The notes under the pieces are model-generated. The model ran no database searches. It saw nothing but the letters and a program-made list of their open reading frames with translations, and was not told the DNA's origin. From NCBI GenBank assembly GCA_900708905.1, contig CAADRB010000084.1, positions 1 to 64,000 of the forward strand: 64,000 nucleotides of DNA, read 5' to 3'. Shown in pieces: positions 49,561-62,720 of this stretch. A program made the position numbers and the translations under genes. The DNA comes from Hymenolepis diminuta (taxonomy: Eukaryota; Platyhelminthes; Cestoda; Cyclophyllidea; Hymenolepididae). How positions within the stretch are numbered: the stretch's first letter is position 1; the number at the start of each line of letters is the position of its first letter.

Positions 49561-50769
49561 ATTTCAGAATACTCTAACTAGATAACTTTTAAAGTGAAGG
49601 CTTATGTTAGAAAGTTATATGAACAGAAATTAAGAAATAACCTTATAAATTACTTTGCTGTAAAAACTTGCAAAATAGAGAATTTTACTTTTTGCTTAGT
49701 AAGGAATTTGAATAAAAAATTAACCTTTTATAAGTTCGTAAATTTGATCATTTACCAGAATTTTATCCAAAATATTAACATCAAATACAATACAAGTTTC
49801 ATCAAAGTACCTTTGAAAAAGCAGCAAAAAACTCAACACAGAGCCTCCTGGACCGAATGCAGAAGTAGAACTCTCGTATCCCATTGCCAAATCATGACCT
49901 TATAGTTATCCGTTTGTCCGACCAGATTATTTGTATACTATCCTCATAAATAAATTAGCACATTATTATTGAGGCATTCAAGACATAAGAGTTGTGATTT
50001 TTCGTTTACAAATATCAGACTAATTAATAACTGCCACAAACTTAGTATCATTTTAATTAGTAAGACAAATTTTCTTTGCTTCTATTATCTAAAAAGAATT
50101 AATTTAAAATGGTAGCTAAAGGGAAATAAACATGTATGCTTTCTATAATAATTGTATATTTCTCAAATTATCAGTTTTATAACAGAAATTATGATAAATA
50201 TCTTATAATGAAGAAAGTTGTATAAAGAAAATATCATAATTGTTGAATAGACAGTAAACTTGCAATAACAATGGCAAACTACCTTTAGTTAGGTTAAACC
50301 TCAAAAGAGTTTAAGTTGTGAAATAGGTGGCACGCTGAATCTCCCAAAACTATAATTTCTTTTTTCTTCTTTTACCTTCGTAGATCTCTTTTTAGCTGGC
50401 AAAGGTGGTCATTAGTTGCCCATTGGTGACTTTGAACAGCTTTTAATAAATCAAATGCGAAAATTACCGCTAATATAACGTAACATTTATAATTACATTC
50501 AATACTACATTGCTGCTACTACGGCATAACGCAAAATGTCGCATTCATAATTTTTTTGGTCCTAATTTTTCTTTATATTAGTACTTCGTGGATCTTAAAG
50601 GGATTATTAAAAGAAGACGTATTTGGTTATGTGAAAATACTCTTAAACACTCTCAAATTCTAGTTTAAATGGGTAAGTACAGCTTTCAAATCTCAAGGCA
50701 CACTGCAGCTCGCAAATTCCAAACTGGAACACGATTGTAACATACTTGGCACTAAAAGAATTTATATTC

Positions 50770-50960
50770 TTGTGCTCCAATGGCGCAGTGGTCTAACGTA
50801 CTAAGAGCGATGGGCATCGATGCGCGTGCATAGGTGATGATGATCAATCACACTGACGTAATCTAGTCAATCTGTGTGAGGGGTGGTAGAATGTGAATTT
50901 TTCATAAAAATGACCCCAGAATATCTATTAACGTCTGAGGTTCTCATACTTTTTAATTAA
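50770..50960 (+). repeat. SINE-like copy with clear A box
   Basis: TGGCGCAGTGG at about 50781 is a good tRNA A-box match. The body follows: CACACTGACGTAATCTAGTC, GGTGGTAGAATGTGAA and ACCCCAGAATATC. One of the two most complete copies in the window. Confidence 0.6.
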
Positions 50961-51889
50961 CTTGGCAAATTTTGTTTGCTGACATGCCCGAGGCCGTTGA
51001 TAAACATGATTTCAATTCGTTTGAATTTATGACCTCAACCACACTACTTGCTAAATGACATCCTTCCATCATGAACTATTAATTCGTATGAATAACGTTA
51101 TGCAAGTAAAGACCAATTTGGTTTGTCATCAAGCAATGACTGCAACCTTCAATCAAAGTCAAGGCTGTTGTGTTACAGTGTTAAGGATGTAATTATTGTA
51201 ATTACTTTATTGACTTTTATTTAGAAAGCCTAGTACTAAAAGTTATCTTAAATCAGCTATTTGTATTTAAATGATATGTTGTTACTAATATCCTGCGTTT
51301 CATCAAAATTAATAGATTTATTTCATCTAAATGAACGATTCTCCTATACCCGACGGCATCGACCCAAAGATATCTTCGCCTTATTTCCAGCACAACTACC
51401 TTTAAAATGATCATTTATGCTCCAGTAATTCGTGATTAAAGGGATTAATTTGGTTGATTACATCCGACTTTATTCCTGTCATGTTCTATCGTCTTATTTA
51501 CTGAATTTGAAGTCGCGTTCTGGTTGAGCAGTTAACTCAGTCAAGTTTATGCTTTTGCTCCGCTCAGTGGATGAAAGCACTTTAATTTGTCCAATATGTA
51601 GATTGACACTTCAGCTGAATTTTTTGTCCCGTCAGGCAACACATGAAATTTCAGTTAAATTGCAAAATTGTTGCCAAAATAATAAAATGCTTGTAAACTG
51701 AAAGAACTGAAATGAAATCCTTTCTAAGACATACTTTACCTATGAGGACTCAAATTAATCCATCACATACATACATCTCTGCTTTACTAACCAGAAGTAT
51801 TTCACTTCCAAATCCATTGTCGTATATTCATTAATTGGAATAACCCAGCCAAAATTGTTAAAAAATAAGTGATGGAGTGGATGTCGTAA

Positions 51890-52015
51890 TCTTAAATGAG
51901 GTTAGAGGTCACGTTTTCAGTGCCCATCTGGGCGAGGTCAATGAGTGCAATATTCAATGGTACCGATTAAGTCTGGCTAATAAAGAGGGTGACGAAGTTC
52001 ATGTTTCCTATCAAG
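51890..52015 (+). repeat. SINE-like copy
   Basis: GAGGTCACGTTTTCAGTGCCC, ATGGTACCGATTAAGTCTGG and TAATAAAGAGGGTGACGAAG parallel the copy at 25990 (CCGCACTGGTTAAGTCTGG, TAATAAAAAGGGTAGCAGAG). Confidence 0.5.
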
Positions 52016-52529
52016 ACGTTCCCATAGTTATACTTCACTCTCCATGGTGATTCTTTAAAACACCTTCCTAAATGGCCTTGGAAGTTATTTTTGGGTGCTT
52101 TAACCAAAAAAATCTGTGCGAAAAATAGATGTTTTGTTTTAAAAGGACAGAGATATTTTAATCGTGCAGAAGTATAGTTAGACACAGAGTTCTTTTAATG
52201 GTCTTTAACTTTTATCGACGCCCATTCTCTCAAACAACTTTCCTTGATATTTGACTTGATTGGGGATTAATCTCCTAATTCATTTATTAGTTATTGAAAT
52301 CTCCTGTATCGGAAAAGTAGGTAGCAAATTAGATATGAAATCTAATTTGTCATTCTCTTCTCCTATGAAAGAAAGAACCATTATTGTTTTAATAAATGAC
52401 GTTGCAAGGAGCTCCGAATCAGGTTATTACTTTAAGGTTCCGTATAGGATAACGTTATCTTGGGTGGAGAGGTGAGAAACTAAAATTCTGCCAAAACATT
52501 TTTGAACCAGGCCTTACCTGTGTGGTTGG

Positions 52530-52630
52530 CCATTCCGCTCATAGGGTACTCACAGATGGGCCTCAAACCCGTGATCTCTAACTTCAAGGACCAGTATTTT
52601 AATCACTGCGTTTGATTATATCTTAACAGA
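52530..52630 (-). repeat. SINE-like head, reverse orientation
   Basis: On the minus strand it reads CGCAGTGATTAAAATACTGG, then GATCACGGGTTTGAGGCCCA, the A-box and B-box region of the family. Confidence 0.5.
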
Positions 52631-53029
52631 CAGGCCACGTAAGATTTATTAAGAAGTTGAGATAATGAGTGGTATGGAGAACGAAAAAGAAAAATACTAA
52701 GATCAATGAATCTAATTGTCATCTAGTTCGTATATTTCCATTTTAAATTTCCTTTTTAGTGAATGTATTATATTCCAATTGATAGCCAACAGTGTCAAAG
52801 GAGCAGTACTTTATGTGGTTTGAAAATGAGTCCCCTTGTTCTGAATTTAATTTTTGATGCTAGGCACACTTCATTCCTCCGACATATTTTTCTCTCCTTA
52901 TTCCCAATTTTTCAATCGTTGCTTTTTAATTAATTGCTAATATTTCCAACAGACTGACTAATGAAATCAGAGAGAAGATATGAAAAACGGGCGAATTAAA
53001 GTTAAAAAAATCTCGCGGCTAATCTGAGG

Positions 53030-53410
53030 GTGGCCAAAGGAATAAGGACGGGGAGAGGAAGGTAATGGTCTTGAAACGAGGTGACAGACATGGAGTGAGA
53101 GACATGTCACTTACCCCCTCTGTCGGCCACAAAGCCTGAAAGGTCGTGCTCGCGACACATTTCAATCACACATTTCAGCCATCATCGTCGTTGTCGTTTC
53201 GGCGTCTCGAGAGGAGGAGAGAAGGAGAAAAGGTGACTGAATACAGAGTCCATGAACAAACCCTCTCCCTGTCAATCAAAGAAAATGGATTGACGGCTTC
53301 GATGCGGGTTGGTAAGTGGCCGGAGAGGAGTGGCAGACGCTTCGAAAAGCAAATCTCTGTTCAAAATCTGTCCAACATCACGGTCAACAAATGTTTTCAA
53401 AGGCGCTCCA
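53030..53410. other. GC-richer island with exact TGATTGACAG
   Basis: The patch includes GTCGTTGTCGTTTCGGCGTC at about 53188 and an exact CTGTCAATCA (TGATTGACAG on the minus strand) at 53269-53278, followed by GGATTGACGGC. The plus-strand frame 53146-53448 lacks splice or family support. Candidate TALE-bound regulatory element. Confidence 0.3.
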
Positions 53411-54783
53411 AGCCTATTAAGTATTTAGTATACTCAGAAAAATATTAAATGATCCATTTTCCAATATTTCAAAATGAAATAGCTGCTAAAGCATTTAAAA
53501 CTTAACGTTTGTTAAAAACGCTTCAATGTGCATGATCAGAATATTTGCTAAAGTTCATGGCGTGTGTTAAAGGAGAAGAATTGTTGTCCTAAAAGAGATA
53601 CCTTTGAAGTCATACTTAAAATAAGGCTGTTAGCAATCATTGGAGGCCCTTAATAGTAATAATCCCGATTCAGAGCAAGAAAAAGTGTGAGGTAAATTTA
53701 AAAACCATATTCGATTTTATTTGAAGAAAAATATCTTTTCAGCACATTATGTCAGCGAGAAATTATTAGCGGCTATCCAGTTGAAAACTCCAAACCAACT
53801 CCATGTAGTCCAATAATCAAATACGTTAACCACTCCATTCATCATTCCATTATCATTTGAATCCTTGCCATTTCAATACCTAATGCCTTTTATTTTCTTC
53901 CAGCTGATTTTTTAGGTATCAGTTCGATTAAATTTGAACTTAAATCAGAGGTAAGGTGAGTGTTTGAAAGGAATACCTATCTGGAACATGTTGACTGTCC
54001 TAAAAAAAGAATTAATTAAACTGAAAAAGGTTTTGAAAATTCTTACCGCAAAATGCAAAGTGGCCAATTAAATCAACACCATCAAAACGTAAGCAATTAT
54101 AAAATTTTAACTACCGATTTTATAATTGCATTTATAGACAAAATAATCAAAGGTAATTATGGAAACAAATGTCGAAATACGCTGAACTCTTGTGACTGAT
54201 GGGCCTCACTTGCCCCACACAGCCATAAATAAATGAATACTAAATTAGTAAAAAGTAAACACCAAAAATTATACCTATTAATCGCTTTTTACTGGTGTCG
54301 CTTTGGAAAGATTCGTGAACTGAATTTGCACCAGTCTATGTTATGGAAAAATATTCGTGACATATCTTCACTTTACCTTGCATATTTTTGCCAATTTAAT
54401 AACACCTGGGGAATTCTCAGTTAGATTCTCGGTTGCCTATGCTAAATTCTCGGCATATAGGAAGAGCGTAGTTATCAGCTTTTTTGGAATCTGAACATTT
54501 CAATTTTCTTCTGAATTTAAGTATTCACCCGAAAATTTTTCTTGATACTACTGACAACTACTGGAATACTGCTCGATTAAAAATCTTCTTAACGGATACA
54601 AGTTAGTAAGAAAATTGCCTTCTTCTGATATTTTAGGGACTTTCGTATGATTATTCTAAATGCAAGACCGTTTTTTCGTGTTGAAGAGAAAATGTTCACC
54701 CGAATCTGATTTTCATAATTACGTACAAGAACAATATGGCAATGTGATGATACTTAAAAGGCAATCGTAAAGTCTCGCAGATA

Positions 54784-54804
54784 TCTCTCTCTCTCTCTCT
54801 CTCT
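54784..54804. repeat. (TC)n microsatellite
   Basis: An uninterrupted run of about ten TC dinucleotides. Confidence 0.9.
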
Positions 54805-56469
54805 TTGAGGTACACGAACATGAAACATGCAGATTTTGCCCAATTCGTATCCTTGAGATGATCTTTAAATAAATGGATCCATTATTTGTCCTATAAATTT
54901 ACTTCGAAGTATCGCAGAAATACAATCACACAAATTATGGTAAATTCTTTCACTTCGAAAAACTATTATAGGAAGAAGCCTTTGATTGTGATATTAAATT
55001 CTTACTAACTTGTTATTGTTGTTCAGTTAGACAATTTTTATAGCATTTAGTATAATGGTAAAATCTTAACAAGTTGAGGATGTCTCATCTATTCTTAATT
55101 GATATCAATTAAACTGACAGTTAGAAATCACTGGTCTCAAATACTCTGTCACTGCCACTCTTTACAGAAATTAAATGGGCTGTTACTTCTAATGGAATAA
55201 TAATTAATGCCATCGATTCGTTTTGAAATTCTGTATCTACCGAAGGCAAATGCTCTTCACAACACTCATCTTTGTTATCGAGAAACTTGCATTAGATCGT
55301 CAATGTGGTTGACCATTCGATTCTGAAATATCTCTTAAGCTGACTAAATCAACACGCGGAAGCTAGAATCACCAGATTGAAGGATCCCGACTTTATTATT
55401 TAGGTATTTTCCCTAACGAAACAAAGGATCTTCTTAGTGACTAAAAACAAACAAATTTTTCACATATCAGATCACTGAAGGTTTAGTGGAGGCCGAAATG
55501 TGTTTAACAACAATGAAAATGCGAGAAAGGAAGAACTGGAAACGATTTCTGGGATAAGATGAAAAATATAGAACAGTGCGTTTGTGCAGTGTGTTGAAAA
55601 GCTGGGATGAGTCACACAGATCAAGGGATAACAAGTGGTGGAGATAGTTAGAGGAGCGACCAATAGAAAGTAGTCATGATCGTTAGGAGATGCTTGGATT
55701 GAGTCAACACAGAATCCGACAGTACTTTTGAGAGGGATGTACGAAACGTGTCGTTCAACTTATGCATACCTTCTCGGGAATACCTCAGTTACTCAAAATA
55801 ACAGTGATTTAAGAATTGCTTGGATGCAACAAAAAGACAAATTCAGACAGATATAACCTTCGTTCCACTTGGAGTCGGGTAATTTTAAGTGAGAATACTT
55901 TTTCAAGTAAAATTTGGATTAAATTAACAATTTTGTGTTTAATATTTGCCCCATCTGTTCCTGATTGATGTTAATTAAACTGAAGGGTTGTAAAATCATC
56001 AGGCTCCAAGACTCTGTCACTGCCATCTTTTCCACCAAATTAAATTGGTAATAAACTTTGATGTTTCGATGTAAATGGATCAGAAAAGATGAATATTGGC
56101 ATTGGACCCAGGCATCCATAATTCAAAACTCGATTCATCTCCTTTTGTGGTTGAACTGTCATTGAGTTAAAAATGGATTGGTAGGTTATGTCACTCATGC
56201 ACACGTCTAGAGTTGCATGCAGAGATCGGAAATTCAATACTGTCTTGATTGATTTGGGCCAACGCTGTAAAATCAATCTAATCCATCTACAAATTATAGT
56301 CATTAATTACCATTGTATGACTGAATACTTTAAGGGAGGAAATATTCACATTAAATTCGAAACCAAAGTAAATCTATTTTGTAATTAATTATTTCGATTA
56401 ACTGGTATTCTAGAAGTCTTTGTAATTTCTTCAGTGATTTTTATGCTGAAGATAAATAATAAGGCACTA

Positions 56470-56690
56470 AGGAATATTGGCGCAGTTTTCACCTTGAACG
56501 TCTGTCATGTTAGAGGTCCTGGGTTCGAATCCCATTGGCAAAATTTCAGCGAGCAGAATGACCAACCACACTGGTTAATTCCGGTTAATGTAGAGCGTGG
56601 CAGAATGCAAGCCTCTCGCCAAATAGGCCCCATGATGTCGCCTCTTACCCAAAATGAATGTTGGAAAGCACTTTACTAACTGGGTCTGGG
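56470..56690 (+). repeat. SINE-like copy with perfect B box
   Basis: GGTTCGAATCC at 56522-56532 matches the RNA polymerase III B box. About 40 nt before it is a weak A-box region (TTGGCGCAGTTTTC). The body is complete: ATGACCAACCACACTGG, GTGGCAGAATGCAAG and CGCCTCTTACCCAAAATG. It explains the open frame at 56434-56679. The best single reference copy for the family here. Confidence 0.65.
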
Positions 56691-56699
56691 ATTTATTAA

Positions 56700-58560
56700 A
56701 AAATATTGTTGCTTTCAAGATTTTTGCATTTTATCTACCTACAATGGGCAAGATGTACCTTCATTTTTTACTTTAGTGATATTTTTAATAATTAAATCAA
56801 AAATTCTCAGCAGTGATAGTGTTATCGTATTTAATGCCGTCTCAAAGACAGAAATTTTTCAAATAATGGATATCTGTTAATATCTTATTATTGGAGCCAC
56901 CAACAAATCCTTCGAACCTAGTCGATTCTAATCGATCGAAGCGTCATCGTGTTTATTAAGCCGTAGTTATTTTTTAGCCTATAGCACTTTCAAACCTTTA
57001 AAATCGAGAATGAAATCCCTTATTCTCACTTTCCTCATATCAATAAATGTTGTATTAAAAGCTTAGCAAATTTTAATTTTAATATGAAAATTTTCAGATA
57101 GTTAAAATAAATGAAATTATTTGTTGAGTGATAAGAAATTGTTCATTTAATTATGAACGATCTTTTTGGTATACCAGTTAAACACGAGAATATGCAGCTT
57201 TAGAGACCTCAATTCTCGTTTTGCTAATGGAGAATTGTTTTTACGAAATTTTGAGCCTGGATTAAGACCTGGTTTATTATCCATTTCAAATTAGAAAACT
57301 CGTCCCAACACTTTCTTCGTATTTTCTTATGAATGTTAAGATTCATTTATCCGATTTTCTCAAATTTGGAATGGTGAAGAAAAAATCGATTTTATTCTAT
57401 TATATCCGTCTCTTCTAACTGCAATGAAAATTTTGGATAAAAAGTATGAAATCGTATTTGAAGTATCCGCGAGAAATTCTAATGGAACTTCTAGCTACCA
57501 GTATGCAAATGGCCATGAATGACAACTCGTTGAGAACTGGCACTGAATTTGGCTATTTTCACAAATCCGAGAATTTAAAAGAACATTCAATTATCCAAAT
57601 TTCGTAAATGAGATTATGACTCTAAAGTCTGACTAATTTTATTATCCTCCTCTTTTATTTCATTTAAAATAATAAATCTAATTTTTATTGCTAATTAAAA
57701 ACTGGCTTGCATAATAATGCTGTAGTATTTATATATAATTAATTTTGTATTGACAGAATTTAATTAGTATTAAAATGAGTAACAAGTGCATATAGAAGTA
57801 CTATATTAATAACATGATGGTATCAATATCAAAAGTCATCTGTCAGTATAAATCTCAGTTTGATTTATAACTCTGATCCGTCAATAAAGTTTTCTGACGA
57901 CTACAAGCCACACCTGCCTAATTTTTTCAACGTTAAACCATCCTATCTCATTTAGATTATTCACTGTCATTGAGTTAAGGGAGCTTAATTTTAATAATGA
58001 CTTAGCATTTGAAATTCATGGGCTAAGTTGATGCAACGGCCCGCTATCTTACTCCCCTCAAATAAAAATTGTAAATCAGATTATTTGAATAGATTACGCA
58101 AATATGGTACAAAATCGGAGTCGATTTCAAATTCAAAGTAAATAATATGGCGAACGGTTGGAAATGGAGAGTGATCAGCAAAATATTATTTTAACCCACA
58201 ATAATACAAAAAACTTCAATTTTCAATTGTGGGAAGTAGCTGAAATCAGTTAACAGAAGGTCAGCTGTGATAAAGGTATCAAAGAGTCTTTCTTGATTTG
58301 ATTTTTGGATTCGAGTTGTGGAATATTTGCCATATTGCTCCAAAATTCGATTTGTATGATCCGTCTTCTGGATTGCGGAAACCAATTGTCTACAATGTTC
58401 AAGAAAAGTCGGTTCTGCCGCTTCAATTCATTTTTTTTTCTCCCAGTGGTTGAAAAGGAAGAATGATCTTACATGATATTCAACGGCTTAGACTTTTAAC
58501 ATAGCAGAGATATGATCGGTGAATATTCTAACTTTCTTCATTGGGCATTAGTGAGGTCTA
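56700..58560. other. Gene-free AT-rich stretch
   Basis: No exon chain, RNA gene or repeat could be supported here. The frame 58191-58385 on the minus strand is unsupported. Confidence 0.35.
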
Positions 58561-59559
58561 TGACATTAAAAACGCAATAGGAGGTACCATTCTTGTGCTT
58601 TCACTTATTTATGGAAATAGACTTATTCGAACAGCGAGTCACTTAAGTGGCCAATAAGCTCAGAATATCGTGGACATGGACCTACTCAGGTACTCTAAGG
58701 TCAGATCAAGAAAATCGAACTTTGATTTCTGATCCATTCCTTTAACGAAAAAATGAACAGACAAATGAATCTGAAATGTATGTAAAATAAGGCTTTTGAT
58801 GCCCTAGCTTCAGTGTTCTTTTCCTCTCGAATCCCCGTTTCCACCTTTTCATCCCCCATATGTTACTTGTTTCCATTGTTTAATACTGCCTCATGATTAT
58901 AACTCGTAATCTCTTTCAGTAATACTAATAACCACTTTCAATTAGTAAATTTATCTAAAACTAAACCAACACTTTTTGCAATCAAGAGTTTAACTATTGA
59001 TTCCTGATGATTTACTTTTAAATCAGTTTTCATCAATGACCTATTTAAAAATTTCAGAGGATATTAATTTTGTAGACTGAACACAATATAGTTAAACATA
59101 AATTAATATCGAAAATTATGATTTTCATGTATTTATTATAGTTTTTTTCGATTATAAAATTCTCTATTCCAATAGAGTGTTCTTTAAAATAATAACCATT
59201 TTTTGCCAAATGAGCACCTATAGTTATTTCTAAATCGGCATTTATAGTATTGATTTAAGACATAAGTGCGTATAAAAACCATAATAATGTCACAATGGCA
59301 ACGAGATTAACAGTCAGCTTTCACCATAAATCAGACAGTTTTACAACTTTAATCTGCCAATATAGGCCCTAAAGACAACTAACTAACCACAATCGTTAAC
59401 TTTAAACTTCGATAAACAAGTCTCCTTCATTTCAGTTAATTAAAGGTGGTTTTAATTTGTGACATGAACAATTAGCTAAAACTCAATCAGTCAGAGAGAA
59501 CAAAATGAACAAATCACATTAAGTGAAAGATTGTTGTGAAATTGAAGGCTTAGATACCC

Positions 59560-59940
59560 ACATGTGTGTGAACACCTCCCTAATGTCTCCGTCTCTTTTC
59601 CTTACCTCCTGTTCTCTATTCCTCTATGTGATCGACAAGAGAAAACGGGGAGAACAGACAATTGAAAGGATGTTCACCACATGGTGAAAAGAGTGGAGAT
59701 AAAGAAAATCAGGAGGATGGATGGGTAGGTGGTGAATTAATGGTAGTAGGTTTGTGGGTGGGGAGAACCTAAGTATACAAACATGAATCAAGAGTGAGTG
59801 ATAGAAAGCTATAGGTGGAAATGACAGGTGTCCGTCAGAAAGCGACAAGACAAATGGACACACGCAAACGGCAGAACTAAGCGGTGCAGAGGGAGATGGA
59901 GTGAGAAAGTAAACCAGAGTACGTCTTATTCTCACATGAA
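59560..59940. other. GC-richer purine-biased island
   Basis: AGGAGGATGGATGGGTAGG and GAAATGACAGGTGTCCGTC lie in AT-rich flanks. The minus-strand frame 59624-59935 is a Ser/Pro/Leu-rich reflection of the purine bias. Candidate regulatory element. Confidence 0.25.
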
Positions 59941-60099
59941 AAACAAACGACTAATATTAGTTCGTGCAAAAGGCATTTAAGAAAATGAATAAATTAGAGT
60001 TTTTCTTCATACACATTTGAACGCTATTTGCACTCTTTTTGCACATCTTAAAATGGCTATAACGGTTTGAATCATAAAAATGGCAGTCAGATGGATTGT

Positions 60100-60225
60100 C
60101 GATTACTCAAATTAGCGCATTAACACTGCCAATTTTTACTTCTATCGATTTTTTATTCACGCAAATAAATCGATTGATATCGTCCTTCCGCACCTGCTCG
60201 TTTAAGCGCAAGAAAATGATCATCT
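60100..60225. other. Homeodomain-type word cluster
   Basis: ATCGATTGAT at 60169-60178 is the same ten-base word, reversed, as at 38387-38396. It follows TATCGATTTTTTATTCACGC and precedes a CACCTG E-box at about 60191. Candidate regulatory element. Confidence 0.25.
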
Positions 60226-61369
60226 CAGGGGGACTATTTTGTTTGATGTTTTTACGATAATTTTCTTCTTATTTAGGAAAATCAGTTTGTGCAGTCTATC
60301 TAAGGATGTTATATAAGGGACATCCAAGTAGAAATAACCGATGCATTTTGCACGTCGTGGCTTATTATTAAGTAAAAAGTGAGGTATGAAGTGAGAGCTA
60401 GATGTTCTCAAAAATACAAGAACATGTCAGTCAAAAGAACCTGTCTAACTTGGCAGGATTTGGTGTGAGAGAATATCTAACCTTTCTCGACATATGCATC
60501 ACATTTAACTATATCTCTACAGAATAATAACATATCAGATTATCATTAAACTCTCAAGGGCGGGAGGCTGCAAAACATGATCTATGAGTTGTAGATTCTA
60601 ATCATTTGCTGGTCAAGCTTGTGTGAATTCTGAATTTTCATAACTTGTTCTCATCATTTTTGCTGAAATCGATATTGACTGATGATTATTCTTGAGAAAA
60701 GACGAAATATCACGAATATTAAGTTCTAAATTAAATAAACGTATTTCAATATTAAATGGTCAATGTCATTTGTAATATTTCCAGATAATTATGCTTCTAG
60801 ATCCATTTTATTTCGAAATAAATCAGCTTAGCATAGTTCGTGCACAATTATTACACTTAATATTGTGAAATAAGGTTCAACCAGAAATGGAATATTTTTT
60901 GCAAGGTAAATCTCCCTCTGTTAATGTTGGAAGGTGTTTTCATCCAATGAACCCAATATTTACTTTCTCAAATTTATCCTCAGAACTTGGAAAGCTAGAA
61001 TCTAAGTGGGTCTAGAATTCGAGACTTTAGGGGCTTTTGATTAGGCTTTAATACTTACCTTTTTAGACATAAGAAATCAGTAAAATGCTTGTAAAATAAA
61101 TAAAAAGCGACATCTTTTTTCCGCTGCCTTAAAACAAAGAATTTGATTTCATAAGAAACATCAACTCCAAATGTTCCCTTTCAGTATATGAGGCACTCCC
61201 TTGCCCTACAATTTGTGTCTTTATTGAAATAATAGAATGGTTTTGAAACTTGCTATTTAACACTAATTCAAGTCAAATCAGTATTCATGACAATGTGATA
61301 ATATATATTCAATGAAATATTTCATGGATAAATAGGGAAATTGTTAACTATACTTGACTTAAGTAAGGG

Positions 61370-61530
61370 GAAGGTATCCGGTGGTTTGTCGTATGATCAG
61401 ATCGCATTCTACCATACTATTCGTTAACTAGAATTGACCAATGCTAGTAGTCATCCATATGACTAGGTGTGCACCAATAAGGGTCGACCTCTTGACCTCC
61501 GGTTTAACCACCGTGGTACCGATGTAATAT
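61370..61530 (-). repeat. SINE-like copy, reverse orientation
   Basis: On the minus strand it reads TACCACGGTGGTTAAACCGG, GAGGTCAAGAGGTCGACCC, TGGTCAATTCTAGTTAACG and TATGGTAGAATGCGATC. This matches head and body in order. Confidence 0.55.
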
Positions 61531-62470
61531 AGGTATAATCTTACAAAAAATCAACTATCTCCCTAATTAAAATAATCACGTGTTTCTTTCTTAGCAAAGA
61601 CAAGTAGTAATTATTGGAAACTAAACTGGTATTTATTTATTCATTATTATATTTATTAAATAGTTAATAGTAACTGAGCGATACGTCACCATTATCTCCA
61701 AACATCACAGCAAAGCAGCTGAAAGAAGGACCTATTTTAACCAAAACAACAAAGGATTAATAATTTGACCGGTGCTTCTACCATTAAATTTTCAACAAGG
61801 CAAAAATATGGTACGCCTACCGTCTAATTTTTCGACAAAACACTAGGGTTACGATAGATACGCAATCTCTCATTGGCCGATGAACCTTGCAATAACGTTA
61901 AATGAATGACAGTATGATGGATTATACTTCTTTGATCTTACAATAATTAATCATTAAAAAATTCTTGCGATTTGGATAATAAATTTGAGGGTGAACGAAA
62001 CGTCATATTGTAAAAGGACAAAAAGAACAATGAAACATAGAATTTTAAATTAATAAAATATGTAATGAAATGTTGTCCAATTATGCATAATTGTTTCTTT
62101 CGTGTTTTATTAACCTACATTTAACGTATTTGTCCACCATGTCAAATTAGAATGGCTTTGAAAGTTCAACCTTAGCTACTGATTCTGGCCGACGAAAGGA
62201 AGATCAAAAAACATGTCTACTTATCATTAGAGATTCGAGAATATGCCCTCTCCCTTGGTTGATATAGACAAGGGTGCTACGTAATTAGATTAACCATAAT
62301 TCCTATACTACTTACCTCATTTCAGCGTCCACAGTTATTTTGTATAAATCTTGTATTTTAATGGTCAATAGATAACTACTCTGTAATGCATATTCTTAAA
62401 GACTTTCGATTTATCTCCTTTTTTGGAAAATGCATTCCTTTGACTTAAAATCGAGTTTACGTTACACTTC
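61531..62470. other. Gene-free AT-rich stretch
   Basis: Nothing recognised on either strand. Confidence 0.35.
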
Positions 62471-62720
62471 AGCTCGCAGTTGACAGGGCGATGGGAATTC
62501 GCGAAAGGGTATTAATTTAAAACTATCTTGAAAGTAAAAGGAAACCGCCAGTCATGTTATTTCACACCCTCTCTCTCTCGCTCCCTTTGTTATTCGAAAT
62601 GTCCCTTTCATTACCGGTTCCTGAAATCAGGCCTGTAATTACGCCAAGCGGTAGCTTGAGCGCTAATTAGATATTCGGGGAGAGAGAAATCACTACATTT
62701 CCCAACGTCTTTTCAATATT
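62470..62720. other. GC-richer island, candidate regulatory element
   Basis: CAGTTGACAGGGCG, AAGGAAACCGCC, a CTCTCTCTCTCGCTC tract and CAAGCGGTAGCTTGAGCGC form a sharply bounded non-AT-rich patch with no coding model. Confidence 0.25.

Noticed and set aside
49594..49905. 103-residue plus-strand Lys/Asn-rich frame
   Set aside because: There is no ATG at its start, the composition is what AT-rich random sequence gives, and I found no flanking exons.
53146..53448. 100-residue plus-strand frame in a GC-richer island
   Set aside because: The raised GC removes stop codons by chance. The product is not domain-like and there are no splice partners.
56522..56532. tRNA gene suggested by GGTTCGAATCC
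   Set aside because: The A-box region is degraded, no acceptor-stem pairing is evident, and the sequence continues into the SINE body.
59624..59935. 103-residue minus-strand Ser/Pro/Leu-rich frame
   Set aside because: It is a by-product of a purine-rich tract on the plus strand.
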